From the NCBI RefSeq assembly GCF_009905375.1, contig NC_133649.1, forward strand, positions 223,345,275 through 223,409,274: a DNA stretch of 64,000 bases. The letters run 5' to 3'. The position numbers and the translations under genes were made by a program. This stretch comes from Apium graveolens (Eukaryota; Streptophyta; Magnoliopsida; Apiales; Apiaceae). The notes beneath the pieces were generated by a model, which did no database searches, was not told the origin of the DNA, and worked only from the letters and a program-made list of their open reading frames with translations. Of the stretch, positions 35,401 through 45,838 are shown one piece after another (within the stretch, counting starts at the first letter, position 1; each line of letters begins with the position of its first letter).

Positions 35401-36844
35401 GATCCCAAAACTCATTTTTATATTTAAGATCTTCCTTTTAAAGGGGATTTAAATACTCGTTCAAAACTTGAGGGATCCGGCTCAGTGGTGTATTTTACAT
35501 TCACAACGAGGTTGCTATTTTGAGAAAACATCTTGATTACTTGCCCATCGTTCGGGAAGTAAGTTCATCTATTTGAGTCGGCATAAGCAACATGGGCTCA
35601 GTGGGCGTCCATGAAAGTGTAAGTGGCTCAGTGGGAGTCCATCAAATGCGTAAGTGGCTGAGTGGCAGTCCAGCATAAGGTCCTATTGCGACCAGGGTGA
35701 TGACCAGTGGGGAATTCGTCCGTCTACTAGTAGAAAAGGTTACTTATTGGTATCTTTTCCTGATCAGCAAGATATCAGGTTTATGCCAAGGTTTTCTCCT
35801 TTCCAAATTCATTGGATATTGCAACTCTGTTTATAATTTTCATAACAGAGGTTTTCAAGGAGTGTATGAAATGTATATATATAGGTGTATATATATATCG
35901 GGATTTAATGAAGTATCTCGTAACTTCATTATTTATAATGATATTCAAAGATTGAATCTATTCAAATCTTGTCTTGTAGTCTCATCTATGTGATGAACTT
36001 TTGAACTGATTATAACTTGAACGGTGGTAGTTCAAGTAATATTTGGAAAAGATATAAGTATATTGGGGTATCTTGTAACTTCATATTTTCAACTTATATC
36101 TATTTAATGATTATCTTATGCATATCAAAGATTTTCAGAAAAACGTTGAGACAAGGGTAGATATATGAGATCACCTTGCAACGATATTTTTATACAGTTA
36201 TAAACTGGAACTCTGTGTATATTATGCATGGAAGAGGACTTCCAAGATTTTGAAAAGTATATATGTATATATACTGAATATTTTGCGACTTCATCGCATT
36301 AAGATATCAAACTTGGTTCATTTCTTTTGACCAAGACTTTCATGAGTACTATGAGAAGGCTCATATATTGTTAATCATTATACATATTATTTTGGTGGGC
36401 TTGCTGCTCACCCTTGCTTTCTTCTTTCATCACACAACAACAGATAGAAAAGATGAACAGGACCAAGCTCCAGATTCGCAAGCGGTTAGAAAACGTTTCA
36501 CAGTCTTCTGAAAGTGTTGATTCCGCCGTAGCTGAGGTAGGAGCTACCAATAGGCTAGGTTTTCAACTATTGATGAACCAGACTTATGTATAATATGAAT
36601 TGTAATAATGGCAAGGAATATGTAAATTTATTCAGAACCTTTTTAAGGTACGGTTTATAATTGTGGAATATAAGGACTTGTGTTATTTTTGAGTGTTCAT
36701 CTCTGAGACTATAACTTCTGGTGTGTGTGTTTATTGTGGGGTCACAGTACAGAGTAGTTGATTATTTATTAAGATTGGGTGTTATTAAGGGAAATGGAAC
36801 TTGTGACAACCCGGATCTCCGACCCCGGATTTGGGGGTGTTACA
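32470..36844 (+). repeat. Solo LTR of the Tekay-like family
   Basis: A 4375-bp single LTR reading TGTAATAACC...GGGGGTGTTACA on the plus strand, flanked by TGTCA on both sides (32465-32469, 36845-36849). It is homologous in reverse orientation to 2813-6868 but clearly more diverged than the two LTRs there are from each other, including GGATCTCCGACCCC in place of GGATCCCCGACCCC near the end. No internal sequence is attached, as expected from LTR-LTR recombination. The extra length is explained by the expanded 55-bp repeat at 34586-35079. Small frames at 33534-33734 and 35654-35993 have no recognisable product. Confidence 0.92.
34586..35079. repeat. 55-bp minisatellite, about nine copies
   Basis: Tandem units of about 55 bp with core GAATATTCATTCGAGGGCTT then ATGACTCC. 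Early units have ATTACGAAT, middle ones ATTTTGAAT and late ones ATTTGAAT, showing ordered divergence. The homologous LTRs at 2813 and 22167 hold only three units. Confidence 0.9.
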
Positions 36845-37166
36845 TGTCATCACCATCACATGCTAAGGTTAAGAACAATAAGGCTATTGAATGAAGTAGT
36901 AATGAAGTTAGAATCCCATGTTTGTCATATATAGTAATTTAACCTCAATTCTCTTAGTTAATGTTATTTAGTATATTCTCTTAGTTTAATAAAAACCCAA
37001 TTTGTTATTTGTCTTAGCATTGAGCAATAACCATACATTATTACATAGGTGCATAAATTGAACTTAACCTAAACCAGTCTCTATGGTAACGAATCTGATT
37101 TATATCTTATACTACTTGCGAACGTATATACTTGCGTGAATATTATCGCGTGTTTTCGCCCTAACA

Positions 37167-37543
37167 ATATTAGATTGACTTCATATATAGAATATATTTT
37201 TAACCCCTTATATTTGCAAATAGATCATTATTTAGAATTCTTAATATCTTATATAAGTTTTAATTTCCTGCAAAATATGGCTTATTAACCGTGATAAATT
37301 TCAGATATATATATATGTATATGTATTTCCTTAAATGAGAACCCACATTATTGTGAGAACTGAGTTCTAATCTTGACCATATATTTTTATCCGTATATTA
37401 AATCAGAACCACACATTTTAAATTTTTATCTTATACTTCATCTTTCATCCACCTCTTTACCCACCATCCACTCACTCACTCACACACCCACCACCACGCA
37501 ACAGCCACCTCCCTCGTCTGCCATTGCCGGAAAACACCAGATA

Positions 37544-37574
<31 letters not shown>

Positions 37575-39113
37575 CCCCTCCCTCTCTCCCTCTCTCTCTC
37601 TCTCTCTCCCTTTCTCCTGGAAGCCTTTCATCGGACCCACCTCACCGCCTCATATTCATCGTTAACCTCTCCGCTTTTCTGGTTGAATAATTGTTCATCT
37701 CCGTCTGAAGTAACTCGAGCTCGTCGTTTTTCGGTGATTGAGCCGTATTTTGTTCTTTTCCCGATTAGATAGTTTTAATTCCACATGACGTAGCGGTAAT
37801 CTGTTTTTGTTCATTTCCGGGGATTTTGCTTTGTAATAGGTGATTTTTCATATTTCGGGGTTTGTAGATGGTGGTGGTGGTCAGGCGGTGGTGGCGGTGA
37901 TGTGGTAATCGTGATTTGGTGTGGCTAGTGATTATTGTTATGACTTATAATTAAATCTCGTGATTATTGTTAGAATGTTGATAATCGGAGTTGATAAATT
38001 AAGCTGATGGTTGGATAAGGTGAGTAGAAATGGTCGTTGGATGCGGTGATTTTCATTTCCTGGTAGTGATTTTATGTAATCCGGTGATGATTTTTTGTTT
38101 GATGGCTGTGATGTTATATTTGACAGTGATGATTTTCTGATGATCGTCGAAGGTGGTGGCATGAAATGGAGATCGGTGGTCGTTGGAGGTGGAAGATCTT
38201 GACACAAAAATACACCTTAAAAATAAATTTGGACACATTAAAAATAAAAGTATACGAAACTTGAGCATAGGGTTGTCCGGTTCTACTCAGATCATTTTAC
38301 GGTGTTACTACAAGCACGTTCATGAATTTGTTTTTATTCGTTTTTTGAGGAAAATGCCCTAAGGAGGGGAGTTATACGACTACATGGTGAAGTTTCAAAG
38401 GTAAAGTTATATTTTTTTAATCAAATTCTGTAATTAAAAAAATACGCCTTACATTCACATCAAAAATCCTTTATACTCACCTAATTTAGAGTACTTACGA
38501 GCATTGAGATCTTATTTTTTATTTGGAAAAAGAACACGATTTTTTAAGAAAAAATAAAATATTAATTTTAATAAATACTATCTTATAGAAAAAAATAAAG
38601 AGGTAATTGAGGGGAGTGCATTCTTTCTAGATTCTATAAGATTTTTAAATTTTAAGAGTTTGGAGTTATTCAATTTAGATTTTTAAAAACTTTAACTTTC
38701 CATTAAAATATGATGATATTCAATTCATATTTTAAAATTTTTGGGTGTAGTCAACCAGATTTCAATCAATTTAGAAGTATTCAATCTATATTATTATATA
38801 ATAGACGAAATATTAAAAATTTGGTTAGTACAGTCCTTTGTTAATTTACTTAATTACACTTATTAAAAATTTCATTAATTTACTTAATTACCCTTACTTA
38901 ATTAGTATATAAAATAATTACCTTTTTTAAGTAAAACATGTTACTTTTTTTATTTTCTCCGATTAACATTAAAAACTTAATTGATCGTTTGGCCAATTCT
39001 TATTCTAATTGATATTGAAGTCAACTTCTTATAACAATTTAAATTATAATTTATGTTGACTCTATATAATATTATAATAATTTATATTAATGTCCAATTC
39101 TTCTGTTAGGCCC
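37167..39113. other. Unassigned AT-rich DNA with microsatellite
   Basis: No convincing gene. From 37320 to 38200 the base composition is less AT-rich, with a CT microsatellite (37544-37610), a CCACC/ACCCACC-rich stretch at 37448-37510 and a GGTGGTGGTGG patch near 37870. This could be a promoter or 5' untranslated region, or an unclassified transposon. The frames at 37373-37772 are translations of the CT tract. 38450-39110 is strongly AT-rich with no recognisable feature except the diverged repeat of about 70 bp at about 38997-39070, which resembles 58909-58975. Confidence 0.45.
37544..37610. repeat. CT microsatellite
   Basis: About 67 bp of CT dinucleotides interrupted by CCCTCCCCCT and CCCT blocks. 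Confidence 0.95.
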
Positions 39114-39412
39114 TTAATCAACTGTAGAGGGGGGTGAATACAGTTAATATAATCAACTCGATAAATCTTCAACAGAATCAACAATTTTTATATTAATCTT
39201 ATAAAAACTTATTACACAAGTACTCTCTCGAAAGGATGAACAAATATCCTTGAGGGCTGCTAGATTATGCGAAAGATATAACAATATCGCAATGCTTATA
39301 GTATGAACCTAATCTATGGTTTATATAGAGCACAATTACCAATGTATAAGGAATCCTATTCTATTAACAACAAGGAAATCTATATTGCTTCTGAGATAAA
39401 GTCTTTCACCGA

Positions 39413-39870
39413 CACTACACCAAAAAAAGCCTGTTATAACCAAAAATAAAGTTACAACAGGGCCCTTTTAACGTTACTAAAGGCTAAAAACGGCCTAAGG
39501 TAACATAAAATTTAAGTTAGTTTTTTTGGTGATAGCTTAGGGTACCTAATCTAACATAAACGTTGCATACTGTAACATGGCCTTTTCTGTTACCCTAGGC
39601 CCCTAAGGTAACAAAAAACAGTCCAAATGTAACGTAAAACGTATGTTACATTAGAGGGACACAAAATTTTCAAAATGACGTGAAATACTGACATGGCATG
39701 CAACATGGCATGCTGATGTCGCAGTGTGGGGCCACATTGATGACGTGGCATGTAATGACGTGGCTTGTGGGTCCCACTTTTATGGTGTATTTTAAGAATC
39801 TATGGTAACACTTTTAGTAGCTAATGTAACATTTGTAAGCAAACTACTGAAACATTTTACATTGTCTACG
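39413..39870. repeat. CACTA left subterminal repeat zone
   Basis: Many copies of GTAACA or its close variants (for example near 39499, 39553, 39575, 39609, 39805, 39829) in both orientations within 450 bp of the terminus. They are candidate transposase-binding repeats. Confidence 0.7.
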
Positions 39871-39875
39871 GTAAC

Positions 39876-40458
39876 TGTTATGGATCAAAAATTAAGGTAT
39901 ACTAATTGCTGTATTTATTACTAGGGAACGTGAGCTTAGAGTCTCGATTTGACTGCTCTTGTGTTTCGTGACTCGATCTGCCTTAACAAGATGCCTACGT
40001 ACCTTGCTGATTGCCAAAGATCAAGTCAAAAAATGTAGTTCTTATTTGTGGGGTGAGGCCCCTTATATAGATGTTGGGAGTCCTTGAATTGGACTTGGGT
40101 TAGGAGATTTGGTGGTCAAGTCTCAGAATTAGAATGGACTTGGGAGTCCTAAGAAGTAGGAAGTTGATTCCTTATCCCACCAGGTTCCTTGGAGGTCAAT
40201 CTACAACGATTTATTTCTCCATTAGGACTCATCTTATCAGCTGACTTATCCCTTATTAATTAATTATGAAATTAATTAATATTCAGGGTTTTGGGCCTTC
40301 TTTGTTCCATCAGGCCTGATCTGGTCCATCAGGCCTGATGAATGTGTTAACCTTTTTGGTCTGAATGTCATACATCTTCTTATTGGGCTTTGTAGCCCAA
40401 ACCATGTGTAATTAATGTAATATTAATTACGTAATCAGGATTTATTTATTCCCTATCA
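39876..40458 (-). repeat. 583-bp solo LTR inside the CACTA left end
   Basis: The plus strand reads TGTTATGGATC...CCCTATCA, flanked by GTAAC on both sides (39871-39875, 40459-40463). On the minus strand the LTR starts TGATAGGG and ends CCATAACA, with a TATATAAG box complementary to 40062-40069, so minus orientation is favoured. A palindromic CATCAGGCCTGAT occurs twice near 40310-40340. No internal sequence is present. It inserted into a GTAAC(A) unit of the subterminal repeats, so it is younger than the CACTA. The superfamily is not certain. Confidence 0.88.
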
Positions 40459-40544
40459 GTAACAGTTTATGAAGCTAATGTAACACTTTGACAAATAAGA
40501 AATTAAAAATATGCTATTGGTATTTAAGTAACCCCAAATTGAAT

Positions 40545-40650
40545 AAAACATCCAAAACAGCAAACATCTAACAAACATCCTCCCAAAACATCCAACCATC
40601 CAACAACCATCCTACTAAAACATCCAACCCCTACTAAAACATCCAACATC
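40545..40650. repeat. Short CATCCAAC tandem repeats
   Basis: CATCCAAC/CATCCAACAACCATCC units recur about ten times in about 100 bp, just downstream (minus strand) of the ORF end at 40690. They may lie in its 3' untranslated region. Confidence 0.7.
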
Positions 40651-40689
40651 CAACAAAAGTTAAACTACATAAACAAAAGTTAAACTAGT

Positions 40690-40857
40690 TCACGACTTAA
40701 TAGATTGCGTTATACGCTTATAAACTTGAAAAACACTGGTACTAGAAGCTGCCGCGGCTAGTTGTTGGTGTACCATACGCCTTACGGCTTGTTGTATTTG
40801 TCGCTGCTCTAGCCTTTCCAGCCCAATCATCACCATTAGGCATGAACTCGTAAAACA
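40690..40857 (-). pseudogene. Possible last exon of a CACTA-encoded or chimeric gene
   Basis: A minus-strand frame open from about 40857 to a TGA at 40690-40692 reads LERLEQRQIQQAVRRMVHQQ then LAAAASSTSVFQVYKRITQS. The composition is regular (Gln/Arg-rich helix, Ala/Ser linker) and ends cleanly before repeat-rich DNA near the element end. CACTA accessory proteins often end in this position, but I recognise no family. Upstream bases also read open in another frame (QMMFYEFMPNGDDWAGKAR). Its connection to the PIP5K exons by splicing is a guess. Confidence 0.4.
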
Positions 40858-42614
40858 TCATCTGCGAGCGAGCCAAACACAATTTCTGATTATTTTAGGT
40901 AATTCAAAGTCAGCAGTCTTGAAGCGAAGCACGAAAGCACAACAGAATAGCATAAAGATGGCATGATTACTTATGTAGACTGATCCTTTTACATGAACTG
41001 AAAAGGGGCCAGATACACCTTACAAAAATATAATTTATTCAAAAAGAAAATATAGTTCCTTTAAAGTTGGAAAATAAAATTCAACTAAAATAGAAGACTA
41101 AGCAAGAATATTAATGTATATAAATGGAGGTGGCTGCATTTAAAAGCTAAGCAACATGTAGATTAACTCTCTCTATCTAAAGCTACGACAACTACAATAT
41201 GTTAACATAAAATTATTGGCTTGTATGAAAACATGTGAAAAGGGCAGAATGCACAAACTGTGATTTCATGTTCATTGCTTCCTGCAGATTATTTTTGCTA
41301 GCCACAGTTGCTCACCTGCATTTTATATAAAAATAAACAACAATTAATATCTTTAACTATGTCTTCAAAAAAGTAAGAGGAAGAAATCCTACATTATTTG
41401 TAAAGGTGTTATTTTTTAAAATCTTACATTGTAATTATTTCTGTAAAGAAGTTAATAATTTTTTTCATTGTTTGGGTTTGATTTCTCACTTAAGGGTAGC
41501 AAATATTTTAGATAAGTATTATAATCTGTCTATCAAGTTCTTTTGTTTAGCCTAGCAAATAATTTCAACTTATAACTTTTTGCAGAAATAATAAGTTATT
41601 TACAATTAAAGAACTATTTTTTAACAATTATTTAGCTCTAAAATAAAAATATAATTATTTTTTAACTAATATGTTTTAGAACTGGTATTGATCGAATACT
41701 GAAATATGTAGCAGAAGCATGATACAATGGATAAGAGATTAAAATAAATGAGAAAACTTGATCAAACAGAGAAGCCTGGAGGTCATGATACAATACCCTT
41801 CCTTTACTGCTACAATAATCCAAGGCTTAGAACACATGCTAGCAAGCATATGTATTTCATGAGTACTGACAAGCAAGTTAGATTAGGTGAAAGGAAAGAC
41901 GTTAAGAATTTAATAAATACAAGTAAACCTTACTTTTGGAGAATCACGATGGCTTCACAAGTTTGCTACCAAGTAAACAAATAAATATATGGAACAAATA
42001 TAATAAGTTAAAAACAGAGCTGCTTCAGATTATCAAGGCCTTAAACTATGTTTTTTTAATTCAAATGTCGATAAAATCGGTGATGCTTGATTTCTTATAT
42101 AGTCAAATAATGAACAAGATATATTACATGCCTCATTCTGACATGAACAGAGCAAATAAGGCAGATGTTAAAAGTCTGACCTTTCCAAAATCTAAAATAT
42201 AATGAACTTGAGGAATGTATCCTTCCAATATGTGTGACTACTTTAATTCAGTAGGGGATTTATGCTGGAAAACTAAACAACCAAAAGTACTGCTCATTTG
42301 GGTTCAATCTAAATATTTCTATATAAACTAGGGCTTGATTAAGGAGGAACTAGCCCCCTGTCATTCTCATTTTAACAAACATTAGCACTTAAATCCTATG
42401 CATTCGTATACCAAAGTAACAGATGTTGTAAATGGATGGATAAATATGTACCCTGCAGGGTCTAGAAGAAGTCTATCCATGTTTGCTATTTAAAGATGAG
42501 GAACTGAATCCGTGTTTGAATCACCATTGGCTACACAAAAGAAGAGGCATTTTAGTACAAGTAATATTTCATACTTAAGAAGCTGAAATTTAAGGTTTGA
42601 TGATGTGTTGAGGA
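40858..42614. other. CACTA interior without recognised gene
   Basis: AT-rich DNA, probably introns or filler. Frames at 41748-41984 and 41936-42202 on the plus strand have no recognisable content. Further PIP5K C-terminal exons were looked for on the minus strand and not found. Confidence 0.5.
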
Positions 42615-43370
42615 TTAGTAGAAACCAGTAGGTGTTCGAGCTCCCGGGGGAATAAGATCAGCAGCAATCCCTGTCAACTTACCTGGTATAACAACATTGA
42701 ATTTCATTTGCAAGCAAAATGCAAGATCAAACTGTTACTTCTAGAGGAACAACTTGAGAGGATATCAAAGACTAAAATGAAAAAGGAAACAAATCCAACA
42801 ACAAACCTTCTGAATTCTTGAAACCATGTTTTTTGTAGTCGAAATAAAAAAATTAGATCAAGATCTTTGAGAATCGTGTTGGCATCAACTCTGCTTTGGG
42901 CTTATTAGTACTACGTCCAAGAGATGATCCTTTTAAGTCAAGTCGTCTGTGAATTGTGTATTCAGAACAGAAGAGATTTTCCATGATAATGAAGCGTCCT
43001 AAATTGTACAAGATTTGTGATTTGTGTTTGTTCAGAGTTGTAAAAATGCCAAAACCAAAATCATACAAGTACAAGTGCTTTCAAGTTACCTTATTATGTG
43101 CTGTTCCGTTTAGTTTTACATAATGTAGTCAAAGTACTTGGTAACCAGAGTGTTCTGGTAAGCATGCACATGATTATTATAGGCCGAGAGCATCCTTAGG
43201 AGGACCTAAATATGACATAAAAATTAAACCAGAGAAATTTTGATCAGAAAACTGATTGTATTAGTTTTATGTGCATCATAAGAGGAACAACTTACTTTCA
43301 CTTCAGCCGTTTTCATTGTTTTGATCATGTATCTATCATCATGAGTCAAGTAAAAAAAATAAAGGTCTTC
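42615..43370 (-). pseudogene. Captured fragment of a plant PIP5K gene, four exons with introns
   Basis: The minus strand holds exon-like pieces joined by GT...AG introns. Exon a is 43296-43370 (YLTHDDRYMIKTMKTAEVK, donor GTAAG). Exon b is 43090-43205 (VLLRMLSAYNNHVHAYQNTL, VTKYF, then VKLNGTAHNK after a frame change). Exon c is 42807-42998 ([33 protein letters not shown], then after another frame change [11 protein letters not shown] and FRLQKTWFQEF). Exon d is 42615-42684 (DLIPPGARTPTG, then stop). The order matches the catalytic domain of phosphatidylinositol-4-phosphate 5-kinase, which makes PI(4,5)P2 at the plasma membrane. The MORN repeats, the N-terminal lobe start and the C-terminal activation loop are missing. 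Frameshifts in exons b and c make it a pseudogene. It lies wholly inside the CACTA termini, so it was captured. Confidence 0.88.
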
Positions 43371-44176
43371 CTACAGAATACCTATGCAGAAAAGAGGCAA
43401 TAAAGGGTTAAAAACAAAATATAAAGGTTTTCTAGATATAGGTTGAAGTGAAACAATGTGCACCCACTATCATACCTGATTCCCAACTGTTAATTAAGCA
43501 TTAACTCATAATTTCTGTGGCCATTAGAGATTGTTTCCATTATTGGAATTGCTAAATATTAATGTTTTAAAATCTTCAACATCTTCCAAAATTCTAACAA
43601 AATGCCACGGAAAAATCTTCACAAAACAACTACTCCTACTAAGGTCAGCTTACATCTACTAGGTCTGTTAATGCTTTGGATTACCATGTACCTATAAAAC
43701 TAAAAAGTCTTCACAACATTAAATTTGCAACCGAAATCAACCAAACCACGACTATTAAAAAAACACAATATTCAACTTTAGCTGCAATAAGTTGAGATTG
43801 TTATTTCAGTTGCCTATAAAGAATCCACTTCAACTTACAAGAGCTCTATGCGCCGAAAAGGCAGCACAAAAGCTAAACTTTTGACCATTAAAATACGGAT
43901 GTAAGTAATGATGAAAAACTCAAATGCTAATGCAAATTACACATACAGAGAGAGAGAGAGAACTAACACAAGCAAACACCTTAAAAGCAACACCCTCCAT
44001 TTAGTAATTTAACCCAACAACTAAAAACCCATGTCAAGAATCAACATACTCAACCAAAATTTTCAAGAAATAATGAATATGAGATAAGTAATCTTGAGAT
44101 ACATAATCTTGGGAGTTTAAGCAACAAAATGATGAGTCCAACATCAAAAAAATATAAAGACACACGCACCGACACA

Positions 44177-44210
<34 letters not shown>

Positions 44211-45110
44211 AGTTACACGTACCTTTGCCTGACACAGAGAGGGACAATCTATCCAGATGTATATTCAAACTTGAAATATCTATACAAAGTACTCAACCGA
44301 TCTGCTAGTCCAAGAAAAAACAAAGCCATTCAAGTGCAAAACCAAACGATGAACACCAATCAGAGAGAGGGAGATATTAGATGAAGTTTAAGGGATTATA
44401 AGTTAATTGAACCCTAATTAAAGGTTCACGATGAACTAAAGCCTCGACCCCAATTCAATCGAGCCCTAATTAGAAATATAAAACTCTAATTAAGTGTTAT
44501 AAATTGAATGGTAAAGAAAGAGAGATTAGCTAGAAAGAAGGTACCGAGAGAGAAAGACGAAGCGAGTGAAATGGGTGGCCGAGTAAATCTTAAAAAATTC
44601 AAACAACTTCTGAAAATTTAGGCGCCCAGTAACACATATTTTACCCGCTTAGCCCAAATACGGGCCGATGCGAGTCCAATTAGATACACATATATTTATA
44701 ATTTATATTTTAATAATAAAATTTAAATAATTATTTAAGAAAAGAATTAATTACTTATGTGTATTTTATTACTTCTACAATTCGTATATTTAATTTTTTA
44801 ATATTTTTTTATTTTTAAGACACGTACATTAGTGCTCGTATTAAAATGAGGGGAATATATATTTTAACTTTTTAATACTTTTAAAATTTACATATTAATT
44901 TCTTTAAATTTTAATACCTTAAAATATTTCTATTTTGAAACTTTTTAAAGTTTATTATGTATAAATTCGTAAATCATCATGTATGTTATTTATTCAATTC
45001 GTAAATCACGTTAAATTATTATAGTTTTAATTTAAATTAATATTTAATCTTAAAAACATATTTTATTAATATTTTGATACTCTAAACTAACACTTTTACA
45101 AATATATTAC
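43371..45110. other. CACTA right interior, possible promoter side
   Basis: No coding exon recognised. Minus-strand sequence between about 44580 and 44220 contains CT-rich tracts and splice-like sites (for example TCTCTCG|GTACC near 44545, and CAG|GCAAAG|GTACGT near 44220-44240). It could be the 5' untranslated exons of a minus-strand transcript. GA repeats occur at 43948-43961 and 44179-44209. 44640-45110 is AT-rich filler. Confidence 0.4.
44179..44209. repeat. GA microsatellite in the CACTA
   Basis: About fifteen uninterrupted GA units. Confidence 0.95.
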
Positions 45111-45268
45111 AAGCTGCAACACTTTCGAGCTAATGCAACACCATGTTTTAGGCTATTGTAACACAAAAACCACCGTGTTATATTAGGCCACAAGTAGCGT
45201 AGCTAAGGTAACATATTAGGTAACTTTCATTAGGAGAGGGGTTGCGATAGGTCATTTATGGTGTAGTG
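45110..45268. repeat. CACTA right subterminal repeats and terminal inverted repeat
   Basis: GTAACA/GCAACA motifs recur (near 45116, 45136, 45165, 45207) before the terminal TGGTGTAGTG. It mirrors the left end and is complementary to CACTACACCA. Confidence 0.8.
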
Positions 45269-45339
45269 CGACTTAAAATTCCTATTTCCTTTTCCTCTTC
45301 AAAGATCAACTGATGTGACAAATACTGATTTCGTTATCC

Positions 45340-45485
45340 GTTGACATCATCATCCGTCGATATCGTTATCCGTCGAATATCAACATCCGTCGATGGCATC
45401 ATCATTCGTTGATGCTTGTAATCATCGGTCGATGCTTATCACCATCATATGTCGATGCTAGTAATTGCCATCTATAGATGCTTCT
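45340..45485. repeat. Repeated CCGTCGAT motifs in copia-B LTR
   Basis: Roughly ten spaced copies or close variants of ATCCGTCGAT/CGTCGATGCT in about 145 bp. The same cluster occurs in the 5' LTR at about 58730-58855. The spacing of about 12-25 bp suggests a protein-binding or enhancer array; function not shown. Confidence 0.75.
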
Positions 45486-45522
45486 TATAGTTTCTGTTTG
45501 ATATCATCAATTGCTCCTAACA

Positions 45523-45535
45523 ATCTCCCCTACTT
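45523..45535 (-). promoter_or_regulatory. Polypurine tract of copia-B
   Basis: The minus strand AAGTAGGGGAGAT directly precedes the 3' LTR. Confidence 0.8.
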
Positions 45536-45838
45536 GTTCATTATGAAATTATGGACAAGTTCCAATTGATGCTGTCAAAATTATCTAAATGCAAGAATCA
45601 AGTATGCATATATAATCTTGCTTCAGTGAATATCAGACTTTAACTCTTCATCCTAAACTGCTTCTTTAAGTTGAACAATGTCAGAGGTTAACTTCACTTC
45701 CTCAGCTCAGAATGCTTCCATAAATCTTCCTTCTTTGACTAACTTGAAAGATTTCTGCTTCAAGTAAATTTTCTTCAGTATCAAGAGCTTGAACTACTGT
45801 ATAGATTAAATCTATCAGAGTTTAAGATTTAAATTCCT

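Larger units (their letters stand above)
32174..37166 (+). repeat. Probable copia solo LTR, split by a Tekay solo LTR
   Basis: Sequences 32174-32469 and 36850-37166 join to about 613 bp that start TGTTAATCTC and end GCCCTAACA, so the ends form a TGTTA/TAACA inverted repeat. The right part has the texture of a copia LTR 3' end (AACCAGTCTCTATGG then ACTTGCGAACG then ACTTGCGTGAAT). No primer-binding site follows. No matching five-base duplication is visible (TAGCG on the left, ATATT on the right), so the exact boundaries are uncertain. Confidence 0.5.
39413..45268 (-). mobile_element. CACTA (En/Spm) transposon carrying PIP5K gene fragments
   Basis: The 5856-bp insertion starts CACTACACCA and ends with its complement TGGTGTAGTG. 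It is flanked by the three-base duplication CGA (39410-39412, 45269-45271), the CACTA hallmark. Subterminal zones on both sides repeat GTAACA/TGTTAC motifs (39440-39870, 45110-45230), the usual transposase-binding layout. No transposase domain was recognised, so it is non-autonomous. The interior holds four exons of a PIP5K catalytic domain (42615-43370), a possible residual CACTA exon (40690-40857), GA microsatellites and a later solo LTR. All gene-like pieces read on the minus strand. Confidence 0.93.
39114..45522 (-). repeat. 3' LTR of copia-B, interrupted by a CACTA element
   Basis: The two LTR parts are 39114-39412 and 45272-45522 (plus the CGA duplication), about 550 bp after the insertion is removed. 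They align with the uninterrupted 5' LTR at 58312-58890, which supplies the empty site ACCGACTTGAAATTCC. A minus-strand TATA box (TATATAAA) is at 39320-39327. A cluster of ATCCGTCGAT-type motifs lies at about 45340-45480. Confidence 0.92.

Noticed and set aside
37373..37772. Leu/Ser-rich frames of 105 and 82 codons
   Set aside because: They are translations of the CT microsatellite.
42615..43370. A functional PIP5K gene
   Set aside because: Frameshifts in two exons, missing N- and C-terminal parts and confinement within transposon ends make it a captured fragment.
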